Assembly (NCBI GenBank): GCA_023055355.1
Contig: JALJCS010000006.1
Location: 35,867,001 to 35,931,000 of the forward strand
Reading direction: 5' to 3'
DNA length: 64,000 bases
From: Agelaius tricolor
Taxonomy: Eukaryota; Chordata; Aves; Passeriformes; Icteridae
Part shown: positions 13,482-26,246 of the stretch, piece after piece
How the letters are laid out: the number at the start of each line of letters is the position of its first letter
Numbering within the stretch: the stretch's first letter is position 1
Made by a program: the position numbers and the translations under genes
Notes under the pieces: model-generated
Database searches by the model: none
Seen by the model: only the letters and a program-made list of their open reading frames with translations
What the model was told of the DNA's origin: nothing

Positions 13482-13860
13482 GCCTTGCATTGGTGCAAGT
13501 CCTCATCTCAAGTCCTGTGTGCAGCTTTGCACAGCTCAATATAAGAAAGATACAAGGCTGTTAGAGAGTGTCCAAAAGGAGGACTACAAAGTTAGTGAAG
13601 GGTCTAGGGAGGAAGCCATATGATGACTGGATGAGGTCACTTGCCTTGTTCAGCCTGGAGAAGAGGAAACTGAGGGAAAACCTATAGCTGTCTACAGCAA
13701 CCTCACAAGTGGAAGCAGAGCAGCAAGTACAGGTCTCTGCTCTGTGGTGGCCAGCGACAGGGCCATGGCATGACAGGGAGTGCCATGATGCTATGTCAGG
13801 GGAGGCTCAGATTGGATATTTGAAAAAGGTTCTTCACCAAGAGGGTGTTTTTGAGAAAAC
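13482..13860 (+). mobile_element. CR1 LINE fragment (end of ORF2), plus strand
   Basis: This is a CR1 retrotransposon segment, sense on the plus strand, covering the region downstream of the reverse transcriptase core. Matching landmarks in order are the block around 13495-13530 (family: pattern encoding LEYCVQ), the block at 13567-13600, GTTCAGCCTGGAGAAGAGGA near 13650, and the segment around 13798-13850 that precedes the ORF2 C-terminus. It stops within the latter and lacks the CR1 3' untranslated region and terminal octamers, so it is truncated at both ends. Several indels and stops make it non-functional. The 3' half of the element may have been lost by deletion after insertion. Confidence 0.9.
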
Positions 13861-15594
13861 ACAGCAGACCCTCTTTGCTTAGTACCTCACATGCTATCCT
13901 GACAGAGAGTCAGTTTATTGACTCAAACTCTTATCTTCTTTACTGAAAATATAACAGGTAAGCTCTTTTAAAGAGTCACTTGTGTCTTTAACATCATATG
14001 CTCATTTTCACAACATGAAGCACAACCACAAACACCCGAGGATGAAATAACACAAGTAATATCATACAGCCTTGAGATAAATGTCATTGTAGATAATATT
14101 TTAGCATTTTATTTAGCATTACTCATATTTCAATACTTTAAAATTGATGATTAAAAAATCTCTATCTAACCATAAGGGCTCTTTGCCTGTGGTTGTGGTC
14201 AATTCAAGTTCATGCCACAATTATGTGTATTCTACTAGATCTAATAGAATTTGCTCTATTTTAACATATGTGGCTGAAATGTAGAAGGAAAACTAAAACC
14301 AGAAGTAAGCATGGACTAGTAACCAGTGAACAGCAATGGTGTGAGAGACTGGAACTCTAAGTAGCATGTGAATTATTCAAGAGCAAAAGATGGCATAACA
14401 TCTTGCTAATTGTCCAAGAGGCATAAGTTCCAATTTTCCCTAGGCAATACACAAATTTGGTTGAGTCAACAAAAGTTATACATTCAGGATAATACATTTA
14501 AATTTAGATTTATTGCTCCATAATTGAAAAGTGAATTGGAATAACAATTCATTTGCCTAGAGCCAAGTTTTCTCCCATTTCTAACCCTTGTGAAAGTCCA
14601 AACTGTCTCCCTGAATGTCACAGGTCAGAGGTTCCCATGACATTTAATAAGGCAGGGAAGAATATGCCTGTGCAGGAATGGAAACAGAGGAAGAGTAGGT
14701 CCATTTCCACAACTGTAGTTTTCATATTGTGACCATGGTGTGCATGTAAAACCAGATGATCAGAACTGGAATCACACCACAAGGCATGACTTTGATGAAG
14801 GTGATTAGAGTTTTGTTAACATTGAGCAAGAAGACTGTGAGTTAACACTAACACTCTATGCCACAGTTTTCCTAAGGCAGAAAAATCTGCCTTTTCATTT
14901 TGCTGACTCATATCATAGCCAAACAGAATAATTACTTCTCTGAAAGCACAGCTGGGATAGAAAAAGGACCTAAAGTCTAATCAAATCAAATCTATTTCCT
15001 GCAAAGCTTTGGCAGCATTCTGGCCCATGTAGCTATCTATCCCCAGTAAACTTTTATCTCCATAATGCTGTGACAGATCAGTCAAAGGCATGTCACCCTA
15101 AAAGGAAATCTCAACAGAAATGTTGAGGTTTTTGCCCAGAAAGCCTTTATTTTTACTATCTTACTATGTGGAAGTACTGAAAGTACCAAAATTCACTTAA
15201 GATATGTACCGAGATGAACACTCACTGTATGTTTCAACTGCATAACTCCTACTAACAATACGGGGAGATATTCCAGTGAGAACTAATGCAAAAATACAAC
15301 AAAATCATAATAAAATAGACTAGTGTCAACATGAGTTATTTTTTGATGACAGGTGCCAACAATTCACACTTCTGCCTGCAAGAGCAGCAAGGGAACCTTC
15401 TCCTCTCTTCTGGGAATTAGGCTGCCTCCCACTTAAGCCAGGATGAAACTACAACCTGAGGGTTACTACTCTGCTCCTGAAAACTGATTCAGATTCATCC
15501 TGCAATAACCTTAATGTTTCATTTAGTTTCAGCATAAGATTAAATGTTTTCCTTAGTTAAGGAAAACAAATACTCAAAATAAATATGTTGTGTT
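13861..15594. other. Unique sequence between two CR1 fragments
   Basis: No recognisable gene or repeat. The flanking CR1 pieces lie in the same direction, but their 3' regions belong to different CR1 types, so this interval is not simply an insertion splitting one element. Confidence 0.5.
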
Positions 15595-15740
15595 CATCCT
15601 TGGAGATTTTCAAGGTCTAAAAGCTCTGAGCAACCCAGTCAGATCTCACAGCTTTCTTTCTTTTCAACCTCTCTCTGCTTCAGACAGATGTTGGACTAGA
15701 GATTTCCTGAGGTCCTTTCCAACCCAAATTTTCCTTAAAA
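15595..15740 (+). mobile_element. CR1 LINE 3' end, plus strand
   Basis: A 5'-truncated CR1 3' end. It begins in the block CTTGGAGATTTTCAAGG near 15600 and runs through the 'ctctgagcaaccc' block near 15625. It ends in the characteristic TTGGACTAGAGATTTCCTGA followed by a diverged GAGGTCC-TTCCAACC stretch to about 15725. The terminal octamers are eroded. A pyrimidine-rich patch (15652-15680) replaces part of the usual sequence. This is a different CR1 3' end from the one at 5904-6202 and more diverged, hence probably older. Confidence 0.8.
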
Positions 15741-17205
15741 AATGGATAGGTCTAATGGATTAAAACTGAATATGGCAGATGTTCTTGGAAATGACATCAA
15801 ACATTTTTAGATGAAACAGAATCACTAAGGCAGCTACAACTGCTCTCTCTACTCTTTATTTCCATCATGTCTTCTTCCTTTAAATTATTGTAATTTCCTG
15901 TGGTAGAAAATTTGTCGTAATACATGCATACAAGTTGAATCTCAGTCAGAAACTCCTCTGTACAGCAGATGAATATTCATCATGAATGTGTTTATGAAGC
16001 AACTCTTCACAAATCTTTGTTTGCCAAGGTGAGTTTCAAAAGCCCCCCACCTACTAAAGTTATGAAATATCTCAGATTCAAGACTTGTTTGCATTGCAGT
16101 GTTTGTTAAGGCAGTAGCAGGACCTGCCAGCACAGAGGAGCTATTGCAAAATTGCTGGTACTGCTTTCAGCACACAGTAGCTCTTGTGCCAACACTGACC
16201 CACCCGCAGGATGCATGAGTGCAGCTTAATCTTTGCTCACTCCTAAAGCACCAGGACTGAGTGAGCATCCTGAATATCTCCCTGCCAAGGCCCTTGCTCC
16301 CATCTAAGGATCAGCACCAATGAGCACCAACAGGAAGAATTCAAAAATAAAGGGAGTTATTGTATAGTGAAATGTTAGCCCAGAAAGACAGAAAACTAAA
16401 TAATTAATGACACATTGTGCATTTACTCTACAGTGAGGTAATGCAATAGCAGCAAGATGGGGGACAACACATTTAGAGACAGCATTATATACCATTCTGT
16501 CTTATGTAAGCCATTTATAGAGGCACATTATTCACAGCTATTCCTCTCTATGCATTTTTAATTGTTTTGTTTACATGATAAAATGTGACTTGCAGCTTGA
16601 ACAAAGATAAAAAAGTAATTCTTTATATAAGCCATAATTAAAATGAGCAGAATTTGTGGCAATGACAGCTACCAGTGAAAGGTAATGGTTCAGCAAAAAT
16701 CAATCAGGTGAAAAATTAGCTAGCTATTAAGAGGAAATAACCTAATGCAACTGCTAAATTCAAAGGAGAAGGTTTGAATAGAAGCTTTCTCTACTACCAA
16801 ACAAAGGAAAAATAAATAGGAATTTTTCCTATACCATTCTTCAAAGTTACTATTTGTTGTTTTGATACCTGCTCCCTCACTACCATGCCCAGTGCAAGTC
16901 CCCAAAAAATTTCAACTTGACAAAGTCTGTCAAACTGTCAGAGCCTTGTAATTCTAGCTATACAAATAGTAAAGCTAAAATTAGAACAAAAAGGACAACT
17001 GTAGACTTACTTCACATTTTTCTATTTGCCCTACAATTTACAATACCAGACCTTTAAAAGGAAAGTGGGTATTGGAGACCTCACAAATTACTTTTATATA
17101 GGCTCTTGTGAAAGCATAGAGAAAAACATGGTTTTCACACTGAGAATTCTTAGTATTTCAAGGCAAGTCTCCAATGTCAGAACTAAATTACGGCTTGAAC
17201 TTTGA

Positions 17206-17220
17206 TTTTTTTTTTTTTTT
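17206..17220. repeat. Poly-T tract
   Basis: An uninterrupted run of about 15 T. No retrotransposon body is recognisable on either side, so it is not assigned as a poly-A tail. Confidence 0.8.
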
Positions 17221-20200
17221 GTATTATCCATGGGAGAAGAAAAATTTTCTACATTCACAAAAGCTGTCTGGAAATTTTAATGCAAAGTTATTTTCCAACG
17301 AGAAGAAAAGCCATTTCTGCAAAGCCACTAGTTTCAGAAAGACAAGTCTTATTTCATGGTGGGAGAAACTTTAACCCCAACTCTTTCTTACTCTGAATTA
17401 GGAGTTAAAAAGGAGGAAGAATGTCTCACTTGTTTTCTTGGTCATCTACTCATGAAAATAAAGCTTGTAAACAGGTTGGAGAAAGATTGGAAAATTATGT
17501 AGAAACTGTCAAATTTCATAAACTTTAAAATACATAAATAAAAATTCTAACAACCTCATAAGATAAAGTCCACTTAATTCTATTTTTTCTTCTGGTAATC
17601 CATTTATGTTGGAGAATCATATTTGTATTTTTTGATAAATTTACAAAAGAAAAAAGCAAACAATTCCACATTTTTAACAGACCTGGTTTTATTCTCTGAG
17701 TGGTATTAATTACATTATCAGACCTTTCACCAAGATTTAACAACAAGAATCACCAGTAGCCCTGAGTTACTTCCACAGAGTCCATCCAAAAGAACAGAAA
17801 ATGACTGTACAGACCTCTTTCAGTCACATAACTTCTAAAAGTTAATTATTGTCACTTCTCAATCTCTACAGCTGTCAACTCAGAAGCAACAAAAAGTTCA
17901 GTTCCATCTTTCTTGTTATTCAGCCCTTAGAGGAGGTGGCTGGAAAAGCTGATGAGACGACAGAACTGGAAACCCAGCGGATTACAGATCATACCTAGAC
18001 TTTTGCATAAAAAGAATTTACTCAGTGCCAAGCACAATAAGTCGCTAAAGGAGCCTCGAAACAGGCTTAAAAATACAAAACAAAACAACAAAGCAATCCA
18101 CCTCTCACCAGCAGAAAGAGAACCACTTAAAGGGAATTTCCTCCTCCAGAGCACTCCCTATCAAAAAGGAACATCTGCACTCAGAACAGTAAGACAGTCC
18201 ATACCTTCAGATGAAGTTTATGTTTTTGTCTCTTTAAGCTCACACCACCATTGGTTTGGCACATAATTACAGGTCAAACAAATTTCTGTTTCTGTCTGGG
18301 GCTGATCAGATGTTTTTTGCCCCTTATTATAAAACTGGAATTGGCAAGCAATGCTGGCAATCACTGCTTTCACATTTAATTATTGCAACTCATCTAGGAA
18401 TGCAGCCACAGAGCCTGAAAATTTTCCAACTGGTACAAAAGCCTCTCTGCTTAGCAACAGGGATACAATGAAGGGGATCATCTGAGTGCTGCTCTTTCTG
18501 CGCCTGCTCTCTACACAATTAAGGATCCAATCTGCTCATTTGTGCAAAGACTCTCTGGAGACTGTAACTGCCATAAGAGCTGCACCCATGTGACCCTTTC
18601 CTACAAGACATAAAAGCTACTCAAGAATTCCCTACTACCTATAGCCAGTGTTACTTGAATTATCCCTAATTATGTACTTCATTTAAGGTGCCCATCTATA
18701 AATCAGCAAACAGATACAAACAAAATTCTCCAGAACTGTGAACTGCTGCTACTATTGAAAGAAAATATAACATTTTATTATGAAGTATTTGCTGCTACGT
18801 AGGCACAGACATGCACCTATGTATGGTGATAGTCATATTATCAGCTACCAAAAAACATTATATCCAAGTAAAATAAATAAAAACCAAAACTTACCACTAA
18901 TCCACCAATGGATTATGCTGCTGTTCACAGGCAAGAAATTGCTTGCAGATATTTAGTGTGATAAGTTCACTTCACTTGCACATAGTTATCTCATAATTTT
19001 CTTTTGTGAATTGTGCAATATTGTAACAGGGCATCAGATTCCTTAGTATCGGTCAGTACTGGATTACAGCATGGTGAGAAACTGCTGTAAACAGTTGCGA
19101 AATCCCTACTTTACTTTGATCCACACCTTACTCCCTCCCCCAAAAAGCTCCCTTGCAAGCCAATTAGGAGCAAATTGCTCATCAAAGCAAGACTCTCCAT
19201 ACATTTAACTCAGGTGTGTAATTCCTGGCTCCTCTTTCAGCATCCTGGCAATCTACTTTTAAATTCCAAGGGAAATAAAAAAATATATCACCATTAGGTC
19301 CCAAGAGCTTTTTTTCTCTGCAAAAGTATAAAGCATTGTTTACAATCCATGAAAGTAAATACACATCTTCCTCTGATTTGACACCTTGCAACAACGAATA
19401 TGGAAGTCCTCAGCTCTATTCAGTAGAAAATACGATCACAAGGCAATAATTTACAAGACCTGAAAATAGATCAGTGAAAACTCTTATTCCCCTAACAGTA
19501 AATTCCTAACTGAAAAAGTCACCATGGAGCAAAGGATAAGAAAGGAGTCTATAGAGCATTCAAATACCACCTCAAAACAGTGATTGCAGAGAACGGAGAC
19601 ATTACAGCACCATCCAGGTCTTTCCAATTTCTTCAGTCCATTGCTCAGAAAACTCCCCTACGTTGCTATTTCAAATGTCTTAAAGGCTTTTTTTCTTCTT
19701 TTTCTCAATATATTTTCATACTTTTAGTTTTCAGTTCAGGGCCAGGTCTAGCTGTCACTTTGACAACATGCAATAACCCTTAACAAAAAGAGGACACAAA
19801 CTAATAATGGCGACTGCAACATTTCTGTAATAACCTGGAGCAAAGCACTTCAATTATGACTAAAAATAATAGGTTTATCAATAATTTTCTGCTATCTGTA
19901 ACATCCCCAGCCATTGCCAGTATCTATATAACTTGTCAGAATTTTGATAATCCAGACAGAATGACTGTGAAACCTAAAGGTTTATTCATATCATAGTGTG
20001 TAAAATGCACCCACATCAACACACATATATCTGTGAAACAAAAAAGTCTAGGGTGGTGGGGGAGAAAAAGCATCTCACAGGCTTCAGATTAGCATAAAAA
20101 TCTCCTTTGTAAATTATTTTTGATCTGGAGTTGAACAGTGCCTATGAAAATATTGACAAGTTAGTATTTGCTCCCAAAATAATTACAGCTAGCATTCAGT

Positions 20201-21566
20201 TCTCTGAAATGCTTAATAAAGGGCAGTTTCCATGTACTTTTAAAGAAATGTTTCTGGGTCTTAAATAAAATTTAAGGACTGTCAAATTCTTGTTTAAACT
20301 TCAGGTCAAGGAAACTGTTCAGCTTTAACTTAACATCTCTTTGAACAATGTCAAGAACATCACAAAGCGCCAAACCAACTAGAGCTGCATGAAGCTGATA
20401 AGAGAAAGATAGAACATTCATGCAAAAATCAAGCTAGAAATCAATAGGGGAGTCTGGATTTGAACTGAAAGTCATTTTTATAGCTCAGCTGTTTATATCA
20501 GTGGGAACCTGGAAGCTTACTGCCATGTGCTTTCTCAGGATAAGCTCTGAGACTCGCTTGTTGCATGTCTTCACATCTTCTGGCTTGTACTCAAGAGTGG
20601 AGATTATAACTAATTGTTTGCTTGGACATGGGACCAAATTTCCCCTCCTGCCTACAGTTACTCTTCTCTAGCTGAAGGCACCAACCAGAACATCCAAAGC
20701 CTTGGCAGCAGCAAAAAGAAAATTCTTCAGGCATGAAAGACTGGCAGAGCTCTTTCTCCCATCACCATGCCACAATAGTACTAGCAGATGATGACTCACT
20801 CACATATTTCTTCTGCATGTCAGGGGCCAAGCAGCAAGGAACCAGACCCAGACAATGTTTAGGGCACTCCTGAGCACACTCTGAGGTTGAGGTAGAAGAT
20901 ATAACTACATTTAACCTCTTTCTCCCCTGAAGCCCTGTCAAGTATTCTTAGTATATAGAGGGCACAGGTAAGGGTAAGAACAGGATTCATTACACATTCT
21001 GATTTCCATTTTGGTATCGATTAATTAAGTCTACTATTTCACCAGCTCGTCACAAGATCACCTGGAAATTAGTTGCAGATTGCAAAAAATTTGAAAAAAT
21101 CACTTCACAGTTTTAATGAAATACTCGAGCACTCAAATAAGCATGTCTAATGCTTTGAGCAGTTTAAATATTTGGCCCAAGGACACACATATCTGCAAAG
21201 AACTTCATATCATCACTATGTTTGGTGTTTGTAACAAACCAGCAAAGGTTAGCTCACAGTAAAAAATAAGTAGTATCTCTTTTTGCATCAATATTAGTGA
21301 CTAATTTTTTTCCCAAGTGACTAATTTTTTTTTACACAGCATTACAGTTAAAATGATTATACAGGTTCAAAGCAATTATTAACACAATTACCATTTCCAA
21401 CAAAGTGACAATGACTTGGTGTGTTCATGTATACATTTTCTTTGAAACAAGTTAATGAACTCTTAGGAAGTCAAGGTAAGTGCTGAATCAAATTCATTCA
21501 AGCCAGCTCCCTTTTAAGTTACTACATGCGAAAGAATTGAATCTTACTTGGGCAGTCATTATTAAA

Positions 21567-21601
21567 CTTTATTATTCTTATTCTTGTTATTATTATTATT
21601 A
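21567..21601. repeat. Imperfect (TTA)n microsatellite
   Basis: TTA/TTC-rich imperfect trinucleotide tract, purest over its last 15 bases (21587-21601). Slippage-type repeat. Confidence 0.8.
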
Positions 21602-23635
21602 AATAGAACGTTCCTTTACCTTATATATTTTTCAGATAAACAAGATTCAAGAGTATATCGATCCTACATATGGAAGAGCTGTTGTGGAAGACTCACCATA
21701 ATGGGTTCATCATAATTAATTACAACAGCCTCACAATCCACAGAAATGTGTCCATCTACACATCTGTGCAGAAGCATCTCTATGCAATGATAATAATAAA
21801 TTCACTGTCTCCATTTCTGCATTTTGCCTGTTGAGTTTGTCAGTGTGCAGCTTGTTTTAATTCACTTGCTATTACAGCTGGCCTTCTCTAGAGATTAACC
21901 CTAGTTCTGATGTATAAAGATTAATTTTCTGCCTCAAGGAGATCAGTTTGCACAGTCAGAAACAATATTCCACAGCAAACCAGAAGACTCTACATGTGGT
22001 ATCCCAACAGAAAGCTCCAAATCCACAGATGGCTTCTTTCCAAACAGTGGGTTGCAAAATGCACATGAAGCAAACAATACCTATATATGATCTAAAGCAG
22101 GTTATCTCACTACGTGGCTAAAGTTGCTACAGTAATCAGTCTTGGCAGTCCCCTATGGAAGAGGGTGTTTCCTTTTATTGAAAGTCAACATATGAAAATA
22201 GATTAAAGAGATCTGTTCATCAAACCAGGAGTGAACTTATCACTCTATTGTGCAATGATTATTTATTTCAATACCTAATGATTAACGGCCTAAAAAAGTA
22301 TAAATTTAGTTGAGGATGCTCTGTATGAATTCCATTCCAATCATTATCAAATGGAACATTATCATTTTTTGAACATCAGTGCAAATTGTGAAGTGAAAAG
22401 TCAATGATACAAGTTAAATCCCAGTTATGTCATTATATTGAGATAGAATGCCTTTCTTGCACTTCAGATTTATCTGCATCCTAAATTAAGGCTAAAGATA
22501 ACTAGAATGCAAAATCATTTCCCAAAACTATCAAACAATATTAAGTAGCTATTAGCATTAAATTCACCTAAAAATGGTCACGTTAGCAACTGCAATAAAA
22601 AGGATAAGTTTACAAATATAATTATTATTTCTGTTACAGTAGTTTTTAAAGACACCACACAAGACTAGGTAGTGGTTAAAACACAGAAATATTGCGTTCC
22701 TCACACTAGACACCATAGTGCTAACAATTCAGGACTGCTTGAAAAATTGCCTGGGTGCTTACAGCAAGCAGTAGCCACTGCTTGGAGGCAGATGACATGG
22801 CCCATCAAAGGATGATAGAAAACTGTATTTTTTATATGGGTAATGAACTGGCTGAGGAGCAAGATTATAGGTTGCTGCTGAGCTATATATGCACTGATGA
22901 TACAGGAGATTTGAGTTACCTGCCTAATGTCAGCTGGGAAACATGCATTAGAGTCAGAAGTGTGTACCAGGTCTCTATACACACATGAGTATTTTCTCAT
23001 CATGTTATTTATAGAGTTGGGAATTTTATACTAAGGGTAATGTTAAATCTCTACCATTGCACAGATTTAGCTCACAGAGCCATATCTGACACTCCATCTG
23101 TTTTTCATAATGTATGCTACCTGCTTGTTCTTAACACTTCTTTCAGCCTGATAAGGTAAACACATCAGCAAGCTGATTAATGGCTTTTCTCCTTTTCATT
23201 TTCCAGTTCCCATGTATTTGAACAATACAGAAATGGTTGAGTTAAAAAACACTACAGAAACACATGCTATTCAAAGTAATCCCTCTATCTTATTTCTGTA
23301 AGCTTTTGCAATTAAAAAAAAAAGTCTAAAACTTTATTCTGCTTATTATTGCAAATACTTTGCCAATAATCCTATTACAGCATTACACTGCCCCTGTTAG
23401 TTACTCTCATCACTGAGATAAACATGGGAAGCTATTGTAGCCCAAGTGCCACTTTTCTAGGCTGTCTGTCAACTGCTGGCAAGTGGAAATGCTTGTGCTC
23501 ATGGACTGCTGAGTTTGGGCCCATACCTGCAGCATCTCTTTGGGTAAAGCACTTGGATTCCCTTCTCACTGGAACTAGACACTTGGAGGGGACACTGATC
23601 TGTGTCCGTGTTAGAGTAAATGAGGGGTCAGAAGG

Positions 23636-23662
23636 CAGCTGCTGCTGCTACTGCTGCTGCCT
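23636..23662. repeat. Short (CTG)n tract
   Basis: CTG/GCTG trinucleotides with one CTA interruption, GC-rich against an AT-rich background. It lies inside overlapping open frames at 23424-23735 and 23620-23844, read there as a Cys- or Ala-rich run respectively. Neither frame otherwise resembles a known protein. Confidence 0.75.
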
Positions 23663-24474
23663 ACAGGAGGACCCAAGAATTGGAAACACCTCTGGATCCT
23701 CCCCATTGGACTCATCCTGTAACAAAGCTGCTTAGAAGGTCAGATTTCCCAAGAAAGGAGTTTCATAACTGTGCTACTACACCTTCTGCTTCCTCAGTGT
23801 GTCAGAAAAATGTTATCTCAAATTATTTACTCTTTCTCAAGTAAGTGCAAGTCCATGCTTTTAACTTTTTTTTTCCTCAAAGACCAGGATTTTATTCTGG
23901 AACACTGAGACAGATTCTTCAAGTTCAGTAACAGACTGATCTCCATTGTTTAGGTGTGCATGTGTATGTGTGTTAGAATTAATAATTTGGAGCACTTACT
24001 CTCTTTAATGTATTGCCAAGGCAGATAAATCTTATTATCCCTACTAAAAAATATTGAAAATGAGACAGGGGAATAATATGACTCATTTAAAATATGATTG
24101 CAAACCCAAAAATAGAACCCATGTCCTTCTACCATATTATATAGGAATTAGCCTAGCAGGGGATTTGAAAACTGGTTTAAATAACCAGGAATTTGTTAGG
24201 TATTCTGCACTAAATATGATCTTCACAGTACCTAAGTGTTCATTTAGTCTTTATCTTTAAAGTGCTAATTCTTTTTCCTAATTACTCTCTCCTATATTCT
24301 GACTTGTTAATGACATACAGATGTTATCTAGCTAAACTAAGAAGTGCTGGCAATTTCATGGGGAAAAAAACCCAACAACACCTGTTTTTTGGTTTTTTTT
24401 GTTTTTTTCTTGGATTAAAACTAAATTGTTCAAAGCAAGAGAAGAATGAAAGGTAATTATCATCCAGGTAATCT

Positions 24475-24620
24475 TTATTGAACTGGAAGCATAGAATCTT
24501 TTTGATTATGCACCAGGCACAGGCAATCTCAATTAATAGTGTGTACCTTATTGAACTGGAAGCATAGAATCTTTTTGATTATGCACCAGGCACAGGCAAT
24601 CTCAATTAATAGTGTGTACC
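24475..24620. repeat. Perfect 73-bp tandem duplication
   Basis: Two adjacent copies (24475-24547 and 24548-24620) are identical over all 73 bases; both start TTATTGAACTGGAAGC and end ATAGTGTGTACC. Identity in neutral-looking sequence implies a very recent duplication, a polymorphism, or an assembly/haplotype artefact. No coding role is seen; a short open frame at 24539-24754 merely crosses the second copy. Confidence 0.95.
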
Positions 24621-26113
24621 TATATATTGATGTCATCTTTGTAGACACATATACATATACATATATGCAAAGGCATACATTGATATTTTTTTACTTGCTC
24701 TTAAAGCCTGTGACGTCCCTCTATAGGATTCTTTTGCTCTCTGTGATAAAATAGCTTTAATCTGGTAATCTGTGTAATTTACCAAGTAAAAAAGTCAAAT
24801 TTCTTTTCAATACATTTTCTTGGAAAAATGCTGGAAATCATTTCTGTCATCATTTTCTCACACAAACTCTGCACTGTTCTTGTCACAGATTAAACAGCTG
24901 ATTGTAAAGTACTAGTTATTCAATGCTAAAATGACCTTCAGGTCAACTATGTTAATCTGCCATTATATCACTTAGCCAAAATATTCACCGTTTGTTCTTG
25001 TTTGAATTCCACTCACACCCGTAAAATACTTTATTTATAAATGTGCTGGCTAAATCATTCATTGTCAGTATTTGCTTGACTTGGTAACTTTTTTTTTTTT
25101 TCTCATTCCACTGCACTTATCAGCTTAGCTAAACTCTGGCAAACATTGTGCTATGGCTTCTACTATCAGAGAACAGGAATGTGCTTTTCAGATTTTATGA
25201 AGGTATTTCCTTTCCTCCCCTCCTCCCTCTAAAGACATTTCTGTCAATCAGGGATTTCTGCCTTCAAGCTTCAAAGAAATTGTGTTCTCTCTAAGCTACT
25301 GATAAAAATATCCACATTTACTTTTAGAGGATCTACATCAAACAGATCTTTAGCATAAAAGCTCCTCAGTAATGGAGGAATTTTATTTAACTAACTATAA
25401 ATCAGTATTACAGATAAATAAAATAATTACCATGCAAAGTTAAGTCCCCTTAGATTAACTCTGATGACACAAAAAAGTTTGTACAGTTTCAAAGAAAAAA
25501 TAAGTCAGCTGGGCATGAAATATTGTGAGGTGTTTGTGGGGTTTTTTTAAAGATGTGTTTTAAAAAAACAGTCATGAACAGCAGGGATGTCATTATTCAC
25601 AAAGAGTTGAATATACCATTATTCAATATTTATGAAATTAAGGCCAGAGTTTTGGGCTCTTTTTTCTTTATAGTGCAGAAAGCTGGTTGAGATCAGCCAT
25701 TATGTTAACGCATAAAAATATGCAAAGCAAAGCTTTGTGTCTTTCTGGAAGAGTTTATTCAGGAGAAAAAAGAAAATAAAGAAAAAGAAATGAAGACTGC
25801 AAAAAATTAGATCTTTTAAACAATTCCACTCTGACTGAATTGCAGAATGCAATGCTGAACACAATACTAATCACAGAGAAAGTGTTTTCCAAAAATAAAA
25901 GCTCAATTAAGTGAACTAGTCTTTGAATAAGTAACATTTTAAGATAACCTTTTCCTTGTTCAGATAAAAAGCTAGAATCTTATTGTTTGTTTCCTTGTTT
26001 GTTTGTTTCATTATGAAGTAAATACTAAATGTGTGGAAAAAAACTAAATGGACCTTTAAGGAAAGTTGATGAAATTGAACAGCTAAATAACATTTTAAGC
26101 TGAAGTCTCTTAC
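24621..26113. other. Unique AT-rich sequence, no gene recognised
   Basis: Short AT dinucleotide-like patches (24643-24668), a T-run at 25090-25101 and GTTT-type low complexity near 25985-26008. Nothing else recognised. Confidence 0.5.
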
Positions 26114-26243
26114 TTGAGGAGTAATCTGGACATAAGCAAGATATAATTTCTTCAGCTCTTTTCCAGCTTCATTAGGAAATCTTTTGTGCACACTGTAGTA
26201 AGGAGGGATTTTCTTCACAGCTTTGGGAGGTTTTTTCACCAGG
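26114..26243 (-). CDS. Candidate protein-coding exon, unidentified
   Basis: On the minus strand an open stretch of about 43 codons lies between splice-like signals. A donor CAA|GTAAGAG has its GT complementary to 26112-26113. A tandem TAGCAG acceptor ends at 26244 (or 26247 for the alternative AG). The residues include KKIPPYYSVHKRFPNEAGKE and, further on, LAYVQITPQ just before the donor. The mix of Pro, Tyr, charged residues and GTG/CTG/CCT codons looks more like protein than the K/N/I/F-rich frames typical of AT-rich noise. Against it: the frame runs on about 60 codons past the donor, the pyrimidine tract is weak, I recognise no family, and no convincing partner exons are visible. It may be a pseudo-exon. 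Confidence 0.28.
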
Positions 26244-26246
26244 CTG

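Larger units (their letters stand above)
15741..24474. other. Unique AT-rich sequence, no gene recognised
   Basis: No gene or dispersed repeat recognised. Low-complexity features are a T-run at 17206-17220, a 20-bp tandem doublet AGTGACTAATTTTTTT at 21296 and 21316, the TTA-rich tract at 21567-21601 and the CTG tract at 23636-23662. The block from about 17950 to 18065 keeps four CpG dinucleotides, more than its surroundings. The open frame there (17952-18266) and the one at 23424-23735 have no motifs I know. Confidence 0.5.
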
